From Streptomyces bikiniensis (GTDB taxonomy: Bacteria; Actinomycetota; Actinomycetes; Streptomycetales; Streptomycetaceae): 64,000 nucleotides of DNA. This document shows, piece after piece, positions 32,349 through 44,082 of the stretch. The notes below the pieces were generated by a model that saw nothing but the letters and a program-made list of their open reading frames with translations, ran no database searches and was not told the origin of the DNA. How positions within the stretch are numbered: position 1 is the stretch's first letter; every line of letters begins with the position of its first letter. The stretch lies in NCBI GenBank assembly GCA_000716465.1, contig JNWL01000008.1, positions 124,001 through 188,000 on the forward strand, in the 5' to 3' direction. Both the position numbers and the translations under genes were made by a program.

Positions 32349-33344
32349 TCAGCGTCCGGTCGAGGGCGCGGTCCCGACCGGCCCCGGGGCCTCGACCGGT
32401 TGCGAGGACCCGGCCGTACCTGCCGCTGCCGCCGCTGCCGCCGCCGCGACCGCCGCCCGGTTGCGCCGGTTCGCGCGCAGGGCGTCCCACGTGAGGATCG
32501 TCAGGGCCAGCCAGACGAGGGAGAAGCCCGCCCAGCGCTCCGCCGGCATCGCCTCGTGGAAGTAGAGGACGCCCAGGAGGAACTGGAAGGTCGGCGCGAG
32601 GTACTGGAGGAGGCCGAGCGTCGACAGCGGGACGCGGATCGCCGCCGCGCCGAAGCAGACCAGCGGGATCGCCGTGACCAGGCCGGTGGCGGCGAGCAGA
32701 GCGGTGTGGCCGGCGCCGTGCGAGCCGAACGCCAGGGTGCCCTGGCCTCCGAGCCAGACCAGGTACGCGAGGGCGGGCAGGAACTGGACGGCGGTCTCGG
32801 CGGCCAGCGACTCCAGGCCCCCGATGTTGACCTTCTTCTTCACCAGGCCGTAGAGCGCGAAGGAGAAGGCGAGGACGAGCGAGATCCACGGCGGCTGCCC
32901 GTATCCGATCGCGAGGACGAGCACGGCCGCGAGGCCGATGCCGACCGCCACCCACTGCGCCGGGCGCAGCCGCTCCTGGAGGACGAGGACGCCGAGGGCG
33001 ATGGTGACGAGCGGGTTGATGAAGTAGCCGAGGGAGGCCTCGACGACGTGGCCCGCGTTCACGGACCAGATGTAGAGGCCCCAGTTCACGGTGATGACGG
33101 CGGCGGCGAGGGCGATCAGACCGAGCTTGCGCGGGCTGCGCACCAGCTCCCGCACCCAGCCCCAGCGGCGCAGGACCAGCAGGGCGAGCCCCACGAAGGC
33201 CAGGGACCACACCATGCGGTGGGCGAGGATCTCGATCGCCCCGGCCGGTTTGAGGAGCGGCCAGAAGAGGGGGACCAGGCCCCACATGGCGTAGGCGCCG
33301 ATCCCGTGGAGCAGGCCTGCTCGTCCCTCGTTCTCCGTCTTCAC
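32349..33344 (-). CDS. rarD: RarD family EamA permease
   Basis: An inner-membrane transporter of the drug/metabolite superfamily with about ten hydrophobic segments in 331 residues. RarD-type signatures are GIGAYAMWGLVPLFWPLLK near residue 14, EILAHRMVWS near residue 38, NWGLYIWSVNAGHVVEASLG near residue 87, and GYFINPLVTIALGVLVLQER after it. The last 45 residues are a hydrophilic tail with an uninterrupted run of nine alanines. The GTG at 33344 has GGGAGG close upstream. The substrate is unknown. Confidence 0.92.
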   Translation of the reverse strand: MKTENEGRAGLLHGIGAYAMWGLVPLFWPLLKPAGAIEILAHRMVWSLAFVGLALLVLRRWGWVRELVRSPRKLGLIALAAAVITVNWGLYIWSVNAGHVVEASLGYFINPLVTIALGVLVLQERLRPAQWVAVGIGLAAVLVLAIGYGQPPWISLVLAFSFALYGLVKKKVNIGGLESLAAETAVQFLPALAYLVWLGGQGTLAFGSHGAGHTALLAATGLVTAIPLVCFGAAAIRVPLSTLGLLQYLAPTFQFLLGVLYFHEAMPAERWAGFSLVWLALTILTWDALRANRRNRAAVAAAAAAAAAGTAGSSQPVEAPGPVGTAPSTGR

Positions 33345-33455
33345 CGGACCTCCCGCCCTGTGCCGCGCCGTCCTGTCGGCCGCTTCGTCGACGGTAGCGC
33401 CGCACGGGGCGGGTTGTCATGCCCGTACCGCTATACGGTCATGACGGTCGGACGG

Positions 33456-34343
33456 TCAGCGGGAGGCGTCCAGGGCCTCCTGGACCGAGACGCCGACCGG
33501 GGTGGTCGGGCGGCCGATCAGCCGGGCCAGGTCGCCGGTCCGCAGGGCGAGCGCGCCGTGCCCGGCGGCCCGGTCGACGTCGACCAGGATCTCGGCGAAG
33601 GGGCGCGGGAGGCCGGCGCCGGTGAGGATCTCCAGATGGGCCTCGGCGGAGACGGGGGTGTACGCGACCTCCCGGCCGGACCGGGCGGCGACCTCGGCCG
33701 CGTACTCGGCGAAGGACCAGGCGGTGTCGCCGCTCAGCTCGTACACCCGGTTCAGGTGCTCCTCGGCCGGGCCGGTCAGGACGGCGGCCGCGGCGGCGGC
33801 GTAGTCGGCGCGGGAGGCGGAGGCGATCCGGCCCTCGCCGGCGTTGGAGACGACGGCGCCGTGGGCGAGGACGGGGGCGAGGTTCGCGGTGTAGTTCTCG
33901 CTGTACCAGCCGTTGCGCAGGAAGGTGTACGGCAGGCCGGAGGCGAGGATCAGGCGCTCGGTCTCCTTGTGCTCGGCGGCCAGCTCGAAGTCGGCGTCGT
34001 CGCCGCCGAGGACGCCGGTGTATGCGAGCTGCGCCACCCCCGCCGCCCTGGCCGCGTCGATCACGGCGGCGTGCTGGGCGACGCGCCGCCCGACCTCGCT
34101 GCCGGAGATCAGGAGCACCCGGTCACCGGCCCCGAAGGCGCCCGCCAGGGTCTCGGGGCGGTCGTAGTCGGCGATCCGCAGCTCGACCCCGCGCTCGGCC
34201 AGGTCCGCCGCCTTGTCCTTGTCGCGGACGACGGCGACGACCTGTTCGGCGGGGGCGGTGCCCTCGGCGGGGGCGGCGGCGAGGAGGGCGTCGACGACGA
34301 GGCGGCCGAGCTGCCCGGTGGCTCCGGTGACGACGATGCTCAT
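33456..34343 (-). CDS. qorB: NAD(P)H:quinone oxidoreductase type 2 (QorB-like, NmrA family)
   Basis: A 295-residue atypical short-chain dehydrogenase. The Rossmann motif GATGQLGRLV is at the N-terminus. Other family segments are YTGVLGGDDADFELAAEHKE near residue 108 and LPYTFLRNGWYSENY near residue 136. E. coli QorB reduces quinones with NADPH. The divergent neighbour is an HxlR regulator, the same pairing as E. coli ytfG/ytfH, which supports the assignment and suggests control by quinone or electrophile stress. Confidence 0.87.
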   Translation of the reverse strand: MSIVVTGATGQLGRLVVDALLAAAPAEGTAPAEQVVAVVRDKDKAADLAERGVELRIADYDRPETLAGAFGAGDRVLLISGSEVGRRVAQHAAVIDAARAAGVAQLAYTGVLGGDDADFELAAEHKETERLILASGLPYTFLRNGWYSENYTANLAPVLAHGAVVSNAGEGRIASASRADYAAAAAAVLTGPAEEHLNRVYELSGDTAWSFAEYAAEVAARSGREVAYTPVSAEAHLEILTGAGLPRPFAEILVDVDRAAGHGALALRTGDLARLIGRPTTPVGVSVQEALDASR

Positions 34344-34393
34344 GGTGCTTCCTTACGCGTGGGGTGCGGTGGACGGTGCACTCACCGTACGAC

Positions 34394-34428
34394 GGGCACT
34401 AACTTTTCGACAGTGCCCACTTTGAAGT
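34394..34428. promoter_or_regulatory. Candidate HxlR operator between qorB and its regulator
   Basis: Two overlapping symmetry elements in the 96-base divergent gap. One is a seven-base inverted repeat GGGCACT / AGTGCCC (34394-34400 and 34412-34418). The other, directly beside it, is the palindrome ACTTTGAAGT (34419-34428). The local drop in GC and the position 12 bases before the regulator start suit an operator that would control both genes. Confidence 0.55.
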
Positions 34429-34439
34429 AAGGTACTGGC

Positions 34440-34856
34440 ATGGGAGTAAGTGAAGAGGTGGGCGCGACGGCCCCGCTGCCCGACGTGTTCGAACCGATGT
34501 GCCCCTCGCGTGCCGTCCTGGAGCACGTCACCAGCCGCTGGGGCGTCCTCGTCCTCGCGTCCCTCCTGGAGCGCCCGTACCGCTTCAGCGAGCTGCGCCG
34601 CCGCATCGGGAACGTCAGCGAGAAGATGCTCGCCCAGACCCTCCGGACCCTGGAGCGCGACGGCTTCGTCCACCGCGACGCCAAGCCCGTCATCCCGCCC
34701 CGCGTCGACTACGCCCTCACCCCGCTCGGCACCGAGGCCGCCCGCCGGGTCCGGGAGCTGGCCCACTGGAGCGAGCGGCGGGTCGCCGCCGTCCAGGAGG
34801 CCCGCGAGCGGTACGACGGGGCGCGTCGCGAGAGTGCCACCGCTTCGTCCCAATGA
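34440..34856 (+). CDS. HxlR family winged-helix regulator (QorR-like)
   Basis: A 138-residue DNA-binding protein. Family hallmarks are a single N-terminal Cys (MCPSRAVLEHVTSRWGVLVL, residue 21) that in relatives senses quinones or electrophiles, the recognition region RFSELRRRIGNVSEKMLAQT near residue 48, and the wing region VHRDAKPVIPPRVDYALTPLG. Transcribed away from qorB, so it is the likely local repressor of that gene and of itself. Confidence 0.88.
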   Translation: MGVSEEVGATAPLPDVFEPMCPSRAVLEHVTSRWGVLVLASLLERPYRFSELRRRIGNVSEKMLAQTLRTLERDGFVHRDAKPVIPPRVDYALTPLGTEAARRVRELAHWSERRVAAVQEARERYDGARRESATASSQ

Positions 34857-34949
34857 GGTTGCGGGCACGGCCGGTTGCCCCGCCAGGTCGTACGATCTGA
34901 TCGCCGTTCGGGTGATTCGGGTCATCCGCGTAGGGACCGTGGGGGGACT

Positions 34950-35804
34950 GTGGCGTACGGGGACCGAAGACTGCTGCGTGCCTGCTGTGCCGTGCTGGTG
35001 GGCGGACTGATCGCGACCGGATGCGCCGACGGGCGCGACGACGGGGCGAAACCCGACGGCAGGGCGAGTACGAGCGGGGCGTCGACCCCGGGCGGTACGG
35101 CCCCGGCCCCCGCGCCCACCCCGACCCCCACCCCGACCGCCCTCGACTTCACCCCCGACCCGAAGCGCGCGCCGAAGAACGCCGCCGACGCCCGGAGGCT
35201 CGCCCTCGCCGTCGTCGCGGGGCCCGACGCCTGGGGCCCGGACTACGTGAAGCGCACCCCGCACCTCAGCGACCCCGACTACTGGCCCGTGCTCGGGGAG
35301 GGCTGCTCCTGGGGGACCGGGACCCGTCCCTCCACCGTCCTGCACAGCGTCACCGCCTACAGCGAGGTCCCCGCCGTCGACGGCCGGGGCACCCTCCGGG
35401 TCGCCGCCACCGTCACCGTCCACCGCACCGAGGAGGACGCGGACTGGGAGATGGCCGGGACCCTGGAGGAGGCCCTGCGCTGCCCGAACCAGAGGCTGCG
35501 CGACGGCGAGCGCATCGAGGGGCTCATCTCCCTCGGCAACCCCTTCGGCCTCGGCGGCAACTACACCGCCGCGGACTCCCTCGGCGAGCGCGGCGGCTAC
35601 TACAACGACGAGTTCCGCGGGAGGCAGTTCTACGGCTGGTACCAGTCGAGGATCGGCCAGGTCACCGTCGCCACCGTCGTCAAGGGCGCCCCGGGCTACA
35701 GCGAGGAGACGACCGACACGACGATCGGCACCGTCACCGCCCAGGTCCAGGCCCTCGTCACCATGCTCGAACGCGTCAAGGACGAGCTGGAGGTCCAGTC
35801 ATGA
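34950..35804 (+). CDS. Putative secreted lipoprotein upstream of receptor kinases
   Basis: A 284-residue protein from GTG at 34950 (purine-rich GGGGGGA just upstream). It has an N-terminal basic region, a hydrophobic stretch and a lipobox-like ATGC, giving a predicted lipidated Cys near residue 28. A Pro-Thr linker (PAPTPTPTPT) leads to a globular domain of about 190 residues with segments such as YWPVLGEGCSWGTGTRPST that I do not recognise. It overlaps the next gene, a receptor kinase, by four bases (ATGA), so the two are made together. The function is unknown; it may present or sense the same ligand outside the cell. Confidence 0.8.
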   Translation: MAYGDRRLLRACCAVLVGGLIATGCADGRDDGAKPDGRASTSGASTPGGTAPAPAPTPTPTPTALDFTPDPKRAPKNAADARRLALAVVAGPDAWGPDYVKRTPHLSDPDYWPVLGEGCSWGTGTRPSTVLHSVTAYSEVPAVDGRGTLRVAATVTVHRTEEDADWEMAGTLEEALRCPNQRLRDGERIEGLISLGNPFGLGGNYTAADSLGERGGYYNDEFRGRQFYGWYQSRIGQVTVATVVKGAPGYSEETTDTTIGTVTAQVQALVTMLERVKDELEVQS

Positions 35805-38767
35805 GCCCCGTGAACCCGAGCGACGCCCACGAGCCGGAGGACGTCCGCGAGGCGGGGGGCGCCCCGGGTGCGGGCGCCGACCATGGACCGGAGGACGCGC
35901 GCGCGCCGGAAGGCGCCCCGGGGACGGAGCCGGGTGTCGGCCACGGGCCGGAGGACACCCGGACGCCGGAGCCGCGCGCCGACCGCGCGCCGGAGGACGC
36001 CCGGGGGCCGGAAGCCGGCCGCGGGCCGCAGGGCGGCCGTGAGCCGGGGGACGGGGCCGGGCCCCGGGCGCCGCGCGACCCCCGGGTCGGCCCCCTGCCG
36101 GGCGTCCCGGCCCGGCCGGGCGCCAGGCGTCGGCCCCAGGGCGCGGCCCGGCCCGGGCCCGGCCACCAGGACCCGCCCGCCGCCGATCGGCGGAACCGGC
36201 CCGGCACCGGGGGCGAAGCCCCCGGCGAGACCCCGCCGGGGACGGAGCACCAGGAGCACCAGCCCCCGACCCCGTCCCAGCCCCCGGCAGGGGACCCGCC
36301 CGCGTACCCGCTCCGGCCCCCGGCAGAGGCGCCGGCGAGGGACCCGTACCCGCTCCAGCCTCCGGCAGGGAACCCGCCCCCGCCAGAGGACCCGTACCCG
36401 CTCCAGCCCCCCGCAGGGAGCCGGCCCCCGGCCGAGCCCCCGCTCCCCGCCCAGCCCCCGGCAGGGAACCCGCCCCCGGCAGGAAACCCGCCCCCGGCAC
36501 AGGCGCCGGCAGGGGCGCCGGCAGGGAACCCCTCCCCCGTGAAGGCCGCTCCCGGCGACCTTCACCCCCTCCTCCCCTCCGACCCCTCCTCCCTCGCCGG
36601 TTACCGGCTGCTCGGGCGGCTCGGGGCCGGGGGCATGGGCGTCGTCTATCTGGGCCGTACCGCCAACGGCGAGCTCGCCGCCGTCAAGGTCACCCACGCC
36701 GACCAGGCCGACCAGCCCGACTTCCGGGCCCGGTTCCGCCGCGAGGTCGAGGCCGCCCGCCGGGTCTCCAGCCCCTGGGCCGTCCCCGTCACCGGCGCCG
36801 ACCCGGACGCCCCCGAGCCCTGGATGGCCACCGCCTTCGTCGCCGGGCCCTCCCTCGGCGAGGCCGTCACCGCGCACGGCGCGCTGCCCGAGCGGAGCGT
36901 CCGGCTCCTCGGGTGGGCCGTCGCCCGCGCCCTCGCCGCCGTGCACGCGGCCGGACTCGTCCACCGGGACGTGAAACCGGGGAACGTCCTCCTCGCCGTC
37001 GACGGCCCCCGCCTCATCGACTTCGGCATCGCCCGCTCCACCGGCGAGACCGCCCTCACCGCCACCGACATGGTCGTCGGCACCCCCGGCTTCCTCGCCC
37101 CCGAGCAGGCCGAGGCCCGCGCCGACGCCATCGGCCCCGCCGCCGACGTCTTCGCCCTCGGCTGCCTCCTCGCGTACGCGGCGACCGGGCGCCCGCCCTT
37201 CGGCACCGGCACCCCGGACGCCCTCCTGTACCGGACCGTCCACGACGAACCCGACCTCACCGGCGTGCCCGAGGGGCTGCTCGACCCCGTCCGGGCCTGC
37301 CTCGCCAAGGACCCGGCCGCCCGCCCGACCGCCGCGGAGATCGGCGTACGGCTCGTCGAGGACGCCCCCGGCGACGCCGCGGAGTGGCTGCCCGCCCCCG
37401 TCGTCCGGACCATCGCCGAGCGCTCCGCCCGGATGCTCGCCCTGCCCGAGATCGACGCGACCGCGCCCGGCACCGGCCCGGCGGAGCCGCCGAAGCGCAG
37501 CAGGCGCGGCTTCCTGCTCCTCGCCTCCGGCGCCGCCGTCCTCGCCGCGGGCGGCGGAGCCCTCGCCGTCCGGTCGCTCCTCGGGGACGACGACGAGGGG
37601 GGCGACGGCAAGAACCCCCCGCCCCGCACCTCCTGGAAGATCGGCGTCCTCGCCGACCTCTCCGGCCCCGCCCGGGAGATCGGGCGGGCCCAGGAGCGCG
37701 GCGCCCGCCTCGCCGTCGAGCAGTTCAACGCCCGCGCGGACAAGCCGTTCGCCCTCGAAGTCGCGGTCTCCGACGACCGGGGCGACCGGCGCACCGCCCT
37801 CGAAGCGGCCCGCCGGCTCACCACCGACCCCGGCGTCGTCGCCGTCCTCGGCCCCACCTCGGACGACACCGGACAGGCCGCGCTCCCCGCCTTCGAGGAG
37901 GCCGGCCTCCCGCTGCTCACCACCTCCGCCGGGTTCAACCTCTTCACCCTGCGGGACGAGAAGAGCCCGCCCAACGTCACGGTCCTCCGGGCCGTCCCCA
38001 ACCACCCCATGGGCGGCACGTACCTCGCGTACACCGTCACGCTCCTGCCCACCATCAGGAAGCCCGGAGTCCTCCAGGAGCGCACCGACGACCAGTACAG
38101 CTGGCTCCTCGTGCGCGGCGTCCAGTTCGGCTTCGGACAGGCGAAGATCACCCCGCTCTACCGGGTCGTGCCCGCCCGCGCCCGGGACTACCGCCGGATC
38201 CTCGGCGAGATGATCGACGCGGGCATGGACGCGTACGTGCACTGCGGGGTCCGCGGGACCGCCGTCCTCGCCGCCCGCGCCCTCCTCGAACTCGGCTTCA
38301 CCGGACCCCGGTTCGGCGGCCAGCACCCCTTCGGGCCCGCCTTCCTGAAGGAGGCCGGGCCCGCCGCCGAGAACTGGTTCTTCGGCGCGCCCGTCCTCGA
38401 CCCCCTGACCCGCGAGAAGGACACCAAGATCAAGACGGAGGAGCGGCAGAAGGCCGTCGCGTTCGTCGCCGCGCACCGCAAGCGCTACGGCGCCCCTCCC
38501 GCGTACTACACGGGCGAGTCGTACGACGTCGTCAACATGGTCCTGGACCAGCTCGCCCGGAACGCGAAGGCCGGCCGGCCACCGGCCCGCAAGGGCCTCT
38601 GGGCGCAGCTCCGGGCGAAGGAGTACACGGGCGCCATGGGCGGCTACTCCTTCGACAAGTACGGCGACCTCGCCGGCGTCGGCACGTTCGTGCACGGCGT
38701 GCAGAACGGCGCCTACAAGTCGCTCGGCGTCGCGCCCCCCGCCCCGCAGAACCGGCCGAAGGCCTGA
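35801..38767 (+). CDS. Ser/Thr protein kinase fused to ABC-type substrate-binding receptor domain
   Basis: A 988-residue predicted membrane receptor kinase. Residues 1 to about 262 are a disordered Pro/Gly/Asp/Arg-rich region with PPAGNPPP-type repeats. The Hanks-type kinase domain follows (LGRLGAGGMGVVYLG near 272; AAVKVTH; HRDVKPGN with His388; DFG; APEQ). A single hydrophobic anchor at about 568-592 is preceded by SRRGFLL (residues 567-573), a Tat-like motif. Residues 605-980 are a type-I periplasmic-binding domain like branched-chain amino acid receptors (WKIGVLADLSGPAREIGRAQ). The ATG overlaps the lipoprotein stop. A tandem paralogue follows after six bases. Confidence 0.9.
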   Translation: MSPVNPSDAHEPEDVREAGGAPGAGADHGPEDARAPEGAPGTEPGVGHGPEDTRTPEPRADRAPEDARGPEAGRGPQGGREPGDGAGPRAPRDPRVGPLPGVPARPGARRRPQGAARPGPGHQDPPAADRRNRPGTGGEAPGETPPGTEHQEHQPPTPSQPPAGDPPAYPLRPPAEAPARDPYPLQPPAGNPPPPEDPYPLQPPAGSRPPAEPPLPAQPPAGNPPPAGNPPPAQAPAGAPAGNPSPVKAAPGDLHPLLPSDPSSLAGYRLLGRLGAGGMGVVYLGRTANGELAAVKVTHADQADQPDFRARFRREVEAARRVSSPWAVPVTGADPDAPEPWMATAFVAGPSLGEAVTAHGALPERSVRLLGWAVARALAAVHAAGLVHRDVKPGNVLLAVDGPRLIDFGIARSTGETALTATDMVVGTPGFLAPEQAEARADAIGPAADVFALGCLLAYAATGRPPFGTGTPDALLYRTVHDEPDLTGVPEGLLDPVRACLAKDPAARPTAAEIGVRLVEDAPGDAAEWLPAPVVRTIAERSARMLALPEIDATAPGTGPAEPPKRSRRGFLLLASGAAVLAAGGGALAVRSLLGDDDEGGDGKNPPPRTSWKIGVLADLSGPAREIGRAQERGARLAVEQFNARADKPFALEVAVSDDRGDRRTALEAARRLTTDPGVVAVLGPTSDDTGQAALPAFEEAGLPLLTTSAGFNLFTLRDEKSPPNVTVLRAVPNHPMGGTYLAYTVTLLPTIRKPGVLQERTDDQYSWLLVRGVQFGFGQAKITPLYRVVPARARDYRRILGEMIDAGMDAYVHCGVRGTAVLAARALLELGFTGPRFGGQHPFGPAFLKEAGPAAENWFFGAPVLDPLTREKDTKIKTEERQKAVAFVAAHRKRYGAPPAYYTGESYDVVNMVLDQLARNAKAGRPPARKGLWAQLRAKEYTGAMGGYSFDKYGDLAGVGTFVHGVQNGAYKSLGVAPPAPQNRPKA

Positions 38768-38773
38768 CCGCCC

Positions 38774-40999
38774 GTGCAGCCGCTCCGCAGGGCCGACCCG
38801 TCCTCGATCGCCGGCCACCGGCTCCTCGGCCGCCTCGGCGCCGGCGGCATGGGCGTGGTCTACCTCGCCCGCACCGCCGGCGGGACGCTCGCCGCGCTGA
38901 AGATCGTCCGCGCCGAGCACGCCGCCGACCCCGGCTTCCGGGAGCGGTTCCGCCGCGAGGCCCGGATCGCCGGGCGGATCACCGGCCGCTGGGTGGTCCG
39001 CGTCCTCGGCGCCGACCCGGAGGCCCGGGAGCCGTGGCTGGCGACCGAGTTCGTCCCCGGGCCCTCGCTCGCCGAGGCCGTCGGGCTGCACGGCGCCCTG
39101 CCCGAGCCGACCGTACGGGCCCTGGGCGCCCGGCTCGCCGCCGCGCTCGCCGACGTGCACGCGGCGGGCCTCGTCCACCGGGACGTGAAACCGGGCAACG
39201 TCCTCCTGGCCCTCGACGGCCCCCGCCTCATCGACTTCGGCATCGCCCGCTCCGCCGGGGCCACCGCGCTGACCGCCACGGACGCGATGATCGGCACCCC
39301 CGGCTTCCTCGCCCCCGAGCAGGCCCGCGTCGGCACCGCGGACGAGGTCGGCCCGGCCGCCGACGTCTTCTCGCTCGGCTGCGTCCTCGCGTACGCCCTC
39401 ACCGGGGAACGCCCCTTCGGTACGGGCGCGGTGGCCGCCGTCGTCTACCGCACCGTCCACGAGGAACCGGACCTCCGCGAGGTCCCGGACACGCTCCTGC
39501 CCCTGGTCGCGGCCTGCCTGGCCAAGGACCCGGCGGCCCGCCCCACGGCCGCGCGGGTGCGGGCCGCCCTCGGGGAGGCCGAAGGCCCGGCGGGGGACTG
39601 GCTGCCGCCCGGCCTGCCCGCGCTCATCGCGCAGCGCTCCTCGCGCGTCCTCGACCTGCCCGTACCCGAACCGACCCTGCTCGCGGCCCCCGAACCCGCC
39701 ACGGGCGCCTCGCGCCGCCGCGTCCTGGCGGCCGGCTCGGCGCTGGCCGTCGCCGGGGCGGGCGGCCTGACCGCCTGGCTCCTCGGCCGCACCTCCGCCG
39801 GGAAGGGCGCGGGCACGGAAACGGGCAAGGGCGCCGCCCTCCCCTCGTACACGATCGGCCTCCTCACCGATCTGAGCGGCCCCACCGCGGCGGCCGGGCG
39901 GGCGCAGGAGCGCGGCGCCCGGCTGGCCGTGGAGACCTTCAACGCCCGCCCGGACCGGGCCTTCGACGTGGTCCTGCGGGCGATGGACGACGGCGGGCAG
40001 GGGCCCCGCGCCGCGGCCGCCGCCCGCGCCCTGCTCGAGGACGGGAGGCTCGTCGGCGTCGTCGGCCCGACGACCGTCCCGAGCGTGGTCGCCGCCGTGG
40101 CCGAACTCGTCGACCGCTCCGTCCCCCTGGTCAGCGTGCTCGCCGCCGTCCCGAACGGCACCACGCTGGAGGGCCAGACCACCAAGCGCACCTACTTCGA
40201 ACCCCGCCCCTCCCCGGACTCGATGATCGTCCCGTTCGCGCGCTACCTCTCCGAGCGCGAGGTCGTCCGCACCGCCGTCGTGGAGGACCGCGACGGCGGC
40301 CGGTCCACCTGGTTCGCGGTCAACAGCCTCAGGAAGACCCCGCCCTCGCAGGCCCGGGGCGGGACGGCGACCGCACACCCCGTCGAGGCGGACAGCGAGG
40401 ACTTCGCCTCCGCCGTACGGGCCGCCCTCGCGACGGACCCGCAGGGCGTGATGTACGTGGGGACCTCGCCGCGCCGGGCCGCCCTCTGCGCGAGGGCCCT
40501 GCGCGACCGGGGCTTCCGGGGCCCCTGCGGCAGCGTCGAGCAGCCCTTCACGCGGGAGTTCACCGACCTCGCGGGCCCGGCGGCCGAGGGCTGGTACTTC
40601 GGCACGTCCCACGTCGACCCGGACGGCCTCCCGAAGGCGAGGGACTTCGCCGCCGCGTACCGCAGGCGCTGGGGGCTGCCGGGCACCACCCCCGTCGATC
40701 CGTACGCCACGGAGGCGTACGACGCCGTCAACTGGACGCTCCAGGCGCTCGGCACGACGGTCGGGAACCACGCGGAGTCGGTGGCGTCCGGAGTGGCGAA
40801 CGCCCTGCGGCAGACCCCGTACAAGGGTCTCGCCAAGACGTACTCCTCGGCGGGCCGGGAGAGCGTCGCCGCGAGCCTCGTCGGGCTCTTCCTCTGGCAG
40901 GTGAGGAACGGGGAGCCGCACTTCCTGGGGGAGTTCGCGGACGCGGCGGTGGCGGAGGCGAGGAGGACGGGGAAGACGGGGGCGGCGGGGACGACGTGA
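38774..40999 (+). CDS. Second Ser/Thr protein kinase fused to ABC-type substrate-binding receptor domain
   Basis: A 741-residue paralogue of the preceding kinase, without the long disordered N-terminus: the kinase begins within 12 residues (LLGRLGAGGMGVVYLARTAG). Catalytic motifs HRDVKPGN, DFGIARS and APEQ are intact. An internal anchor near residues 315-340 begins SRRRVLAAGSALAVAG (Ser313-Arg314-Arg315), again Tat-like. The rest is a type-I binding domain (YTIGLLTDLSGPTAAAGRAQ). The GTG start at 38774 is six bases after the first kinase. The two ligand domains have diverged clearly, so they may sense different ligands. Confidence 0.9.
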   Translation: MQPLRRADPSSIAGHRLLGRLGAGGMGVVYLARTAGGTLAALKIVRAEHAADPGFRERFRREARIAGRITGRWVVRVLGADPEAREPWLATEFVPGPSLAEAVGLHGALPEPTVRALGARLAAALADVHAAGLVHRDVKPGNVLLALDGPRLIDFGIARSAGATALTATDAMIGTPGFLAPEQARVGTADEVGPAADVFSLGCVLAYALTGERPFGTGAVAAVVYRTVHEEPDLREVPDTLLPLVAACLAKDPAARPTAARVRAALGEAEGPAGDWLPPGLPALIAQRSSRVLDLPVPEPTLLAAPEPATGASRRRVLAAGSALAVAGAGGLTAWLLGRTSAGKGAGTETGKGAALPSYTIGLLTDLSGPTAAAGRAQERGARLAVETFNARPDRAFDVVLRAMDDGGQGPRAAAAARALLEDGRLVGVVGPTTVPSVVAAVAELVDRSVPLVSVLAAVPNGTTLEGQTTKRTYFEPRPSPDSMIVPFARYLSEREVVRTAVVEDRDGGRSTWFAVNSLRKTPPSQARGGTATAHPVEADSEDFASAVRAALATDPQGVMYVGTSPRRAALCARALRDRGFRGPCGSVEQPFTREFTDLAGPAAEGWYFGTSHVDPDGLPKARDFAAAYRRRWGLPGTTPVDPYATEAYDAVNWTLQALGTTVGNHAESVASGVANALRQTPYKGLAKTYSSAGRESVAASLVGLFLWQVRNGEPHFLGEFADAAVAEARRTGKTGAAGTT

Positions 41000-41003
41000 G
41001 GGA

Positions 41004-41027
41004 GGGCGGGCCCGTGAGGACCCGCCC
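41004..41027. terminator. Possible hairpin between receptor kinase and korB
   Basis: A seven-base-pair all-GC stem (GGGCGGG / CCCGCCC) with a ten-base loop, in the 46-base gap between the convergent kinase and korB genes. It is short, so this is a tentative call. Confidence 0.5.
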
Positions 41028-41045
41028 CCGCCCCGTGCCGGTACG

Positions 41046-44082
<3,037 letters not shown>

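Noticed and set aside
32300..32350. Short CACGGGTACGGG repeats between the reductase and rarD genes
   Set aside because: Only two or three short imperfect units, overlapping the rarD 3' end; no clear structure or function.
35696..40921. A 1741-codon open frame on the minus strand across the receptor kinase genes
   Set aside because: High GC leaves the antisense frame open by chance. The sequence is Gly/Ala/Val/Arg low-complexity with no domain, while the plus-strand kinases have full catalytic motifs.
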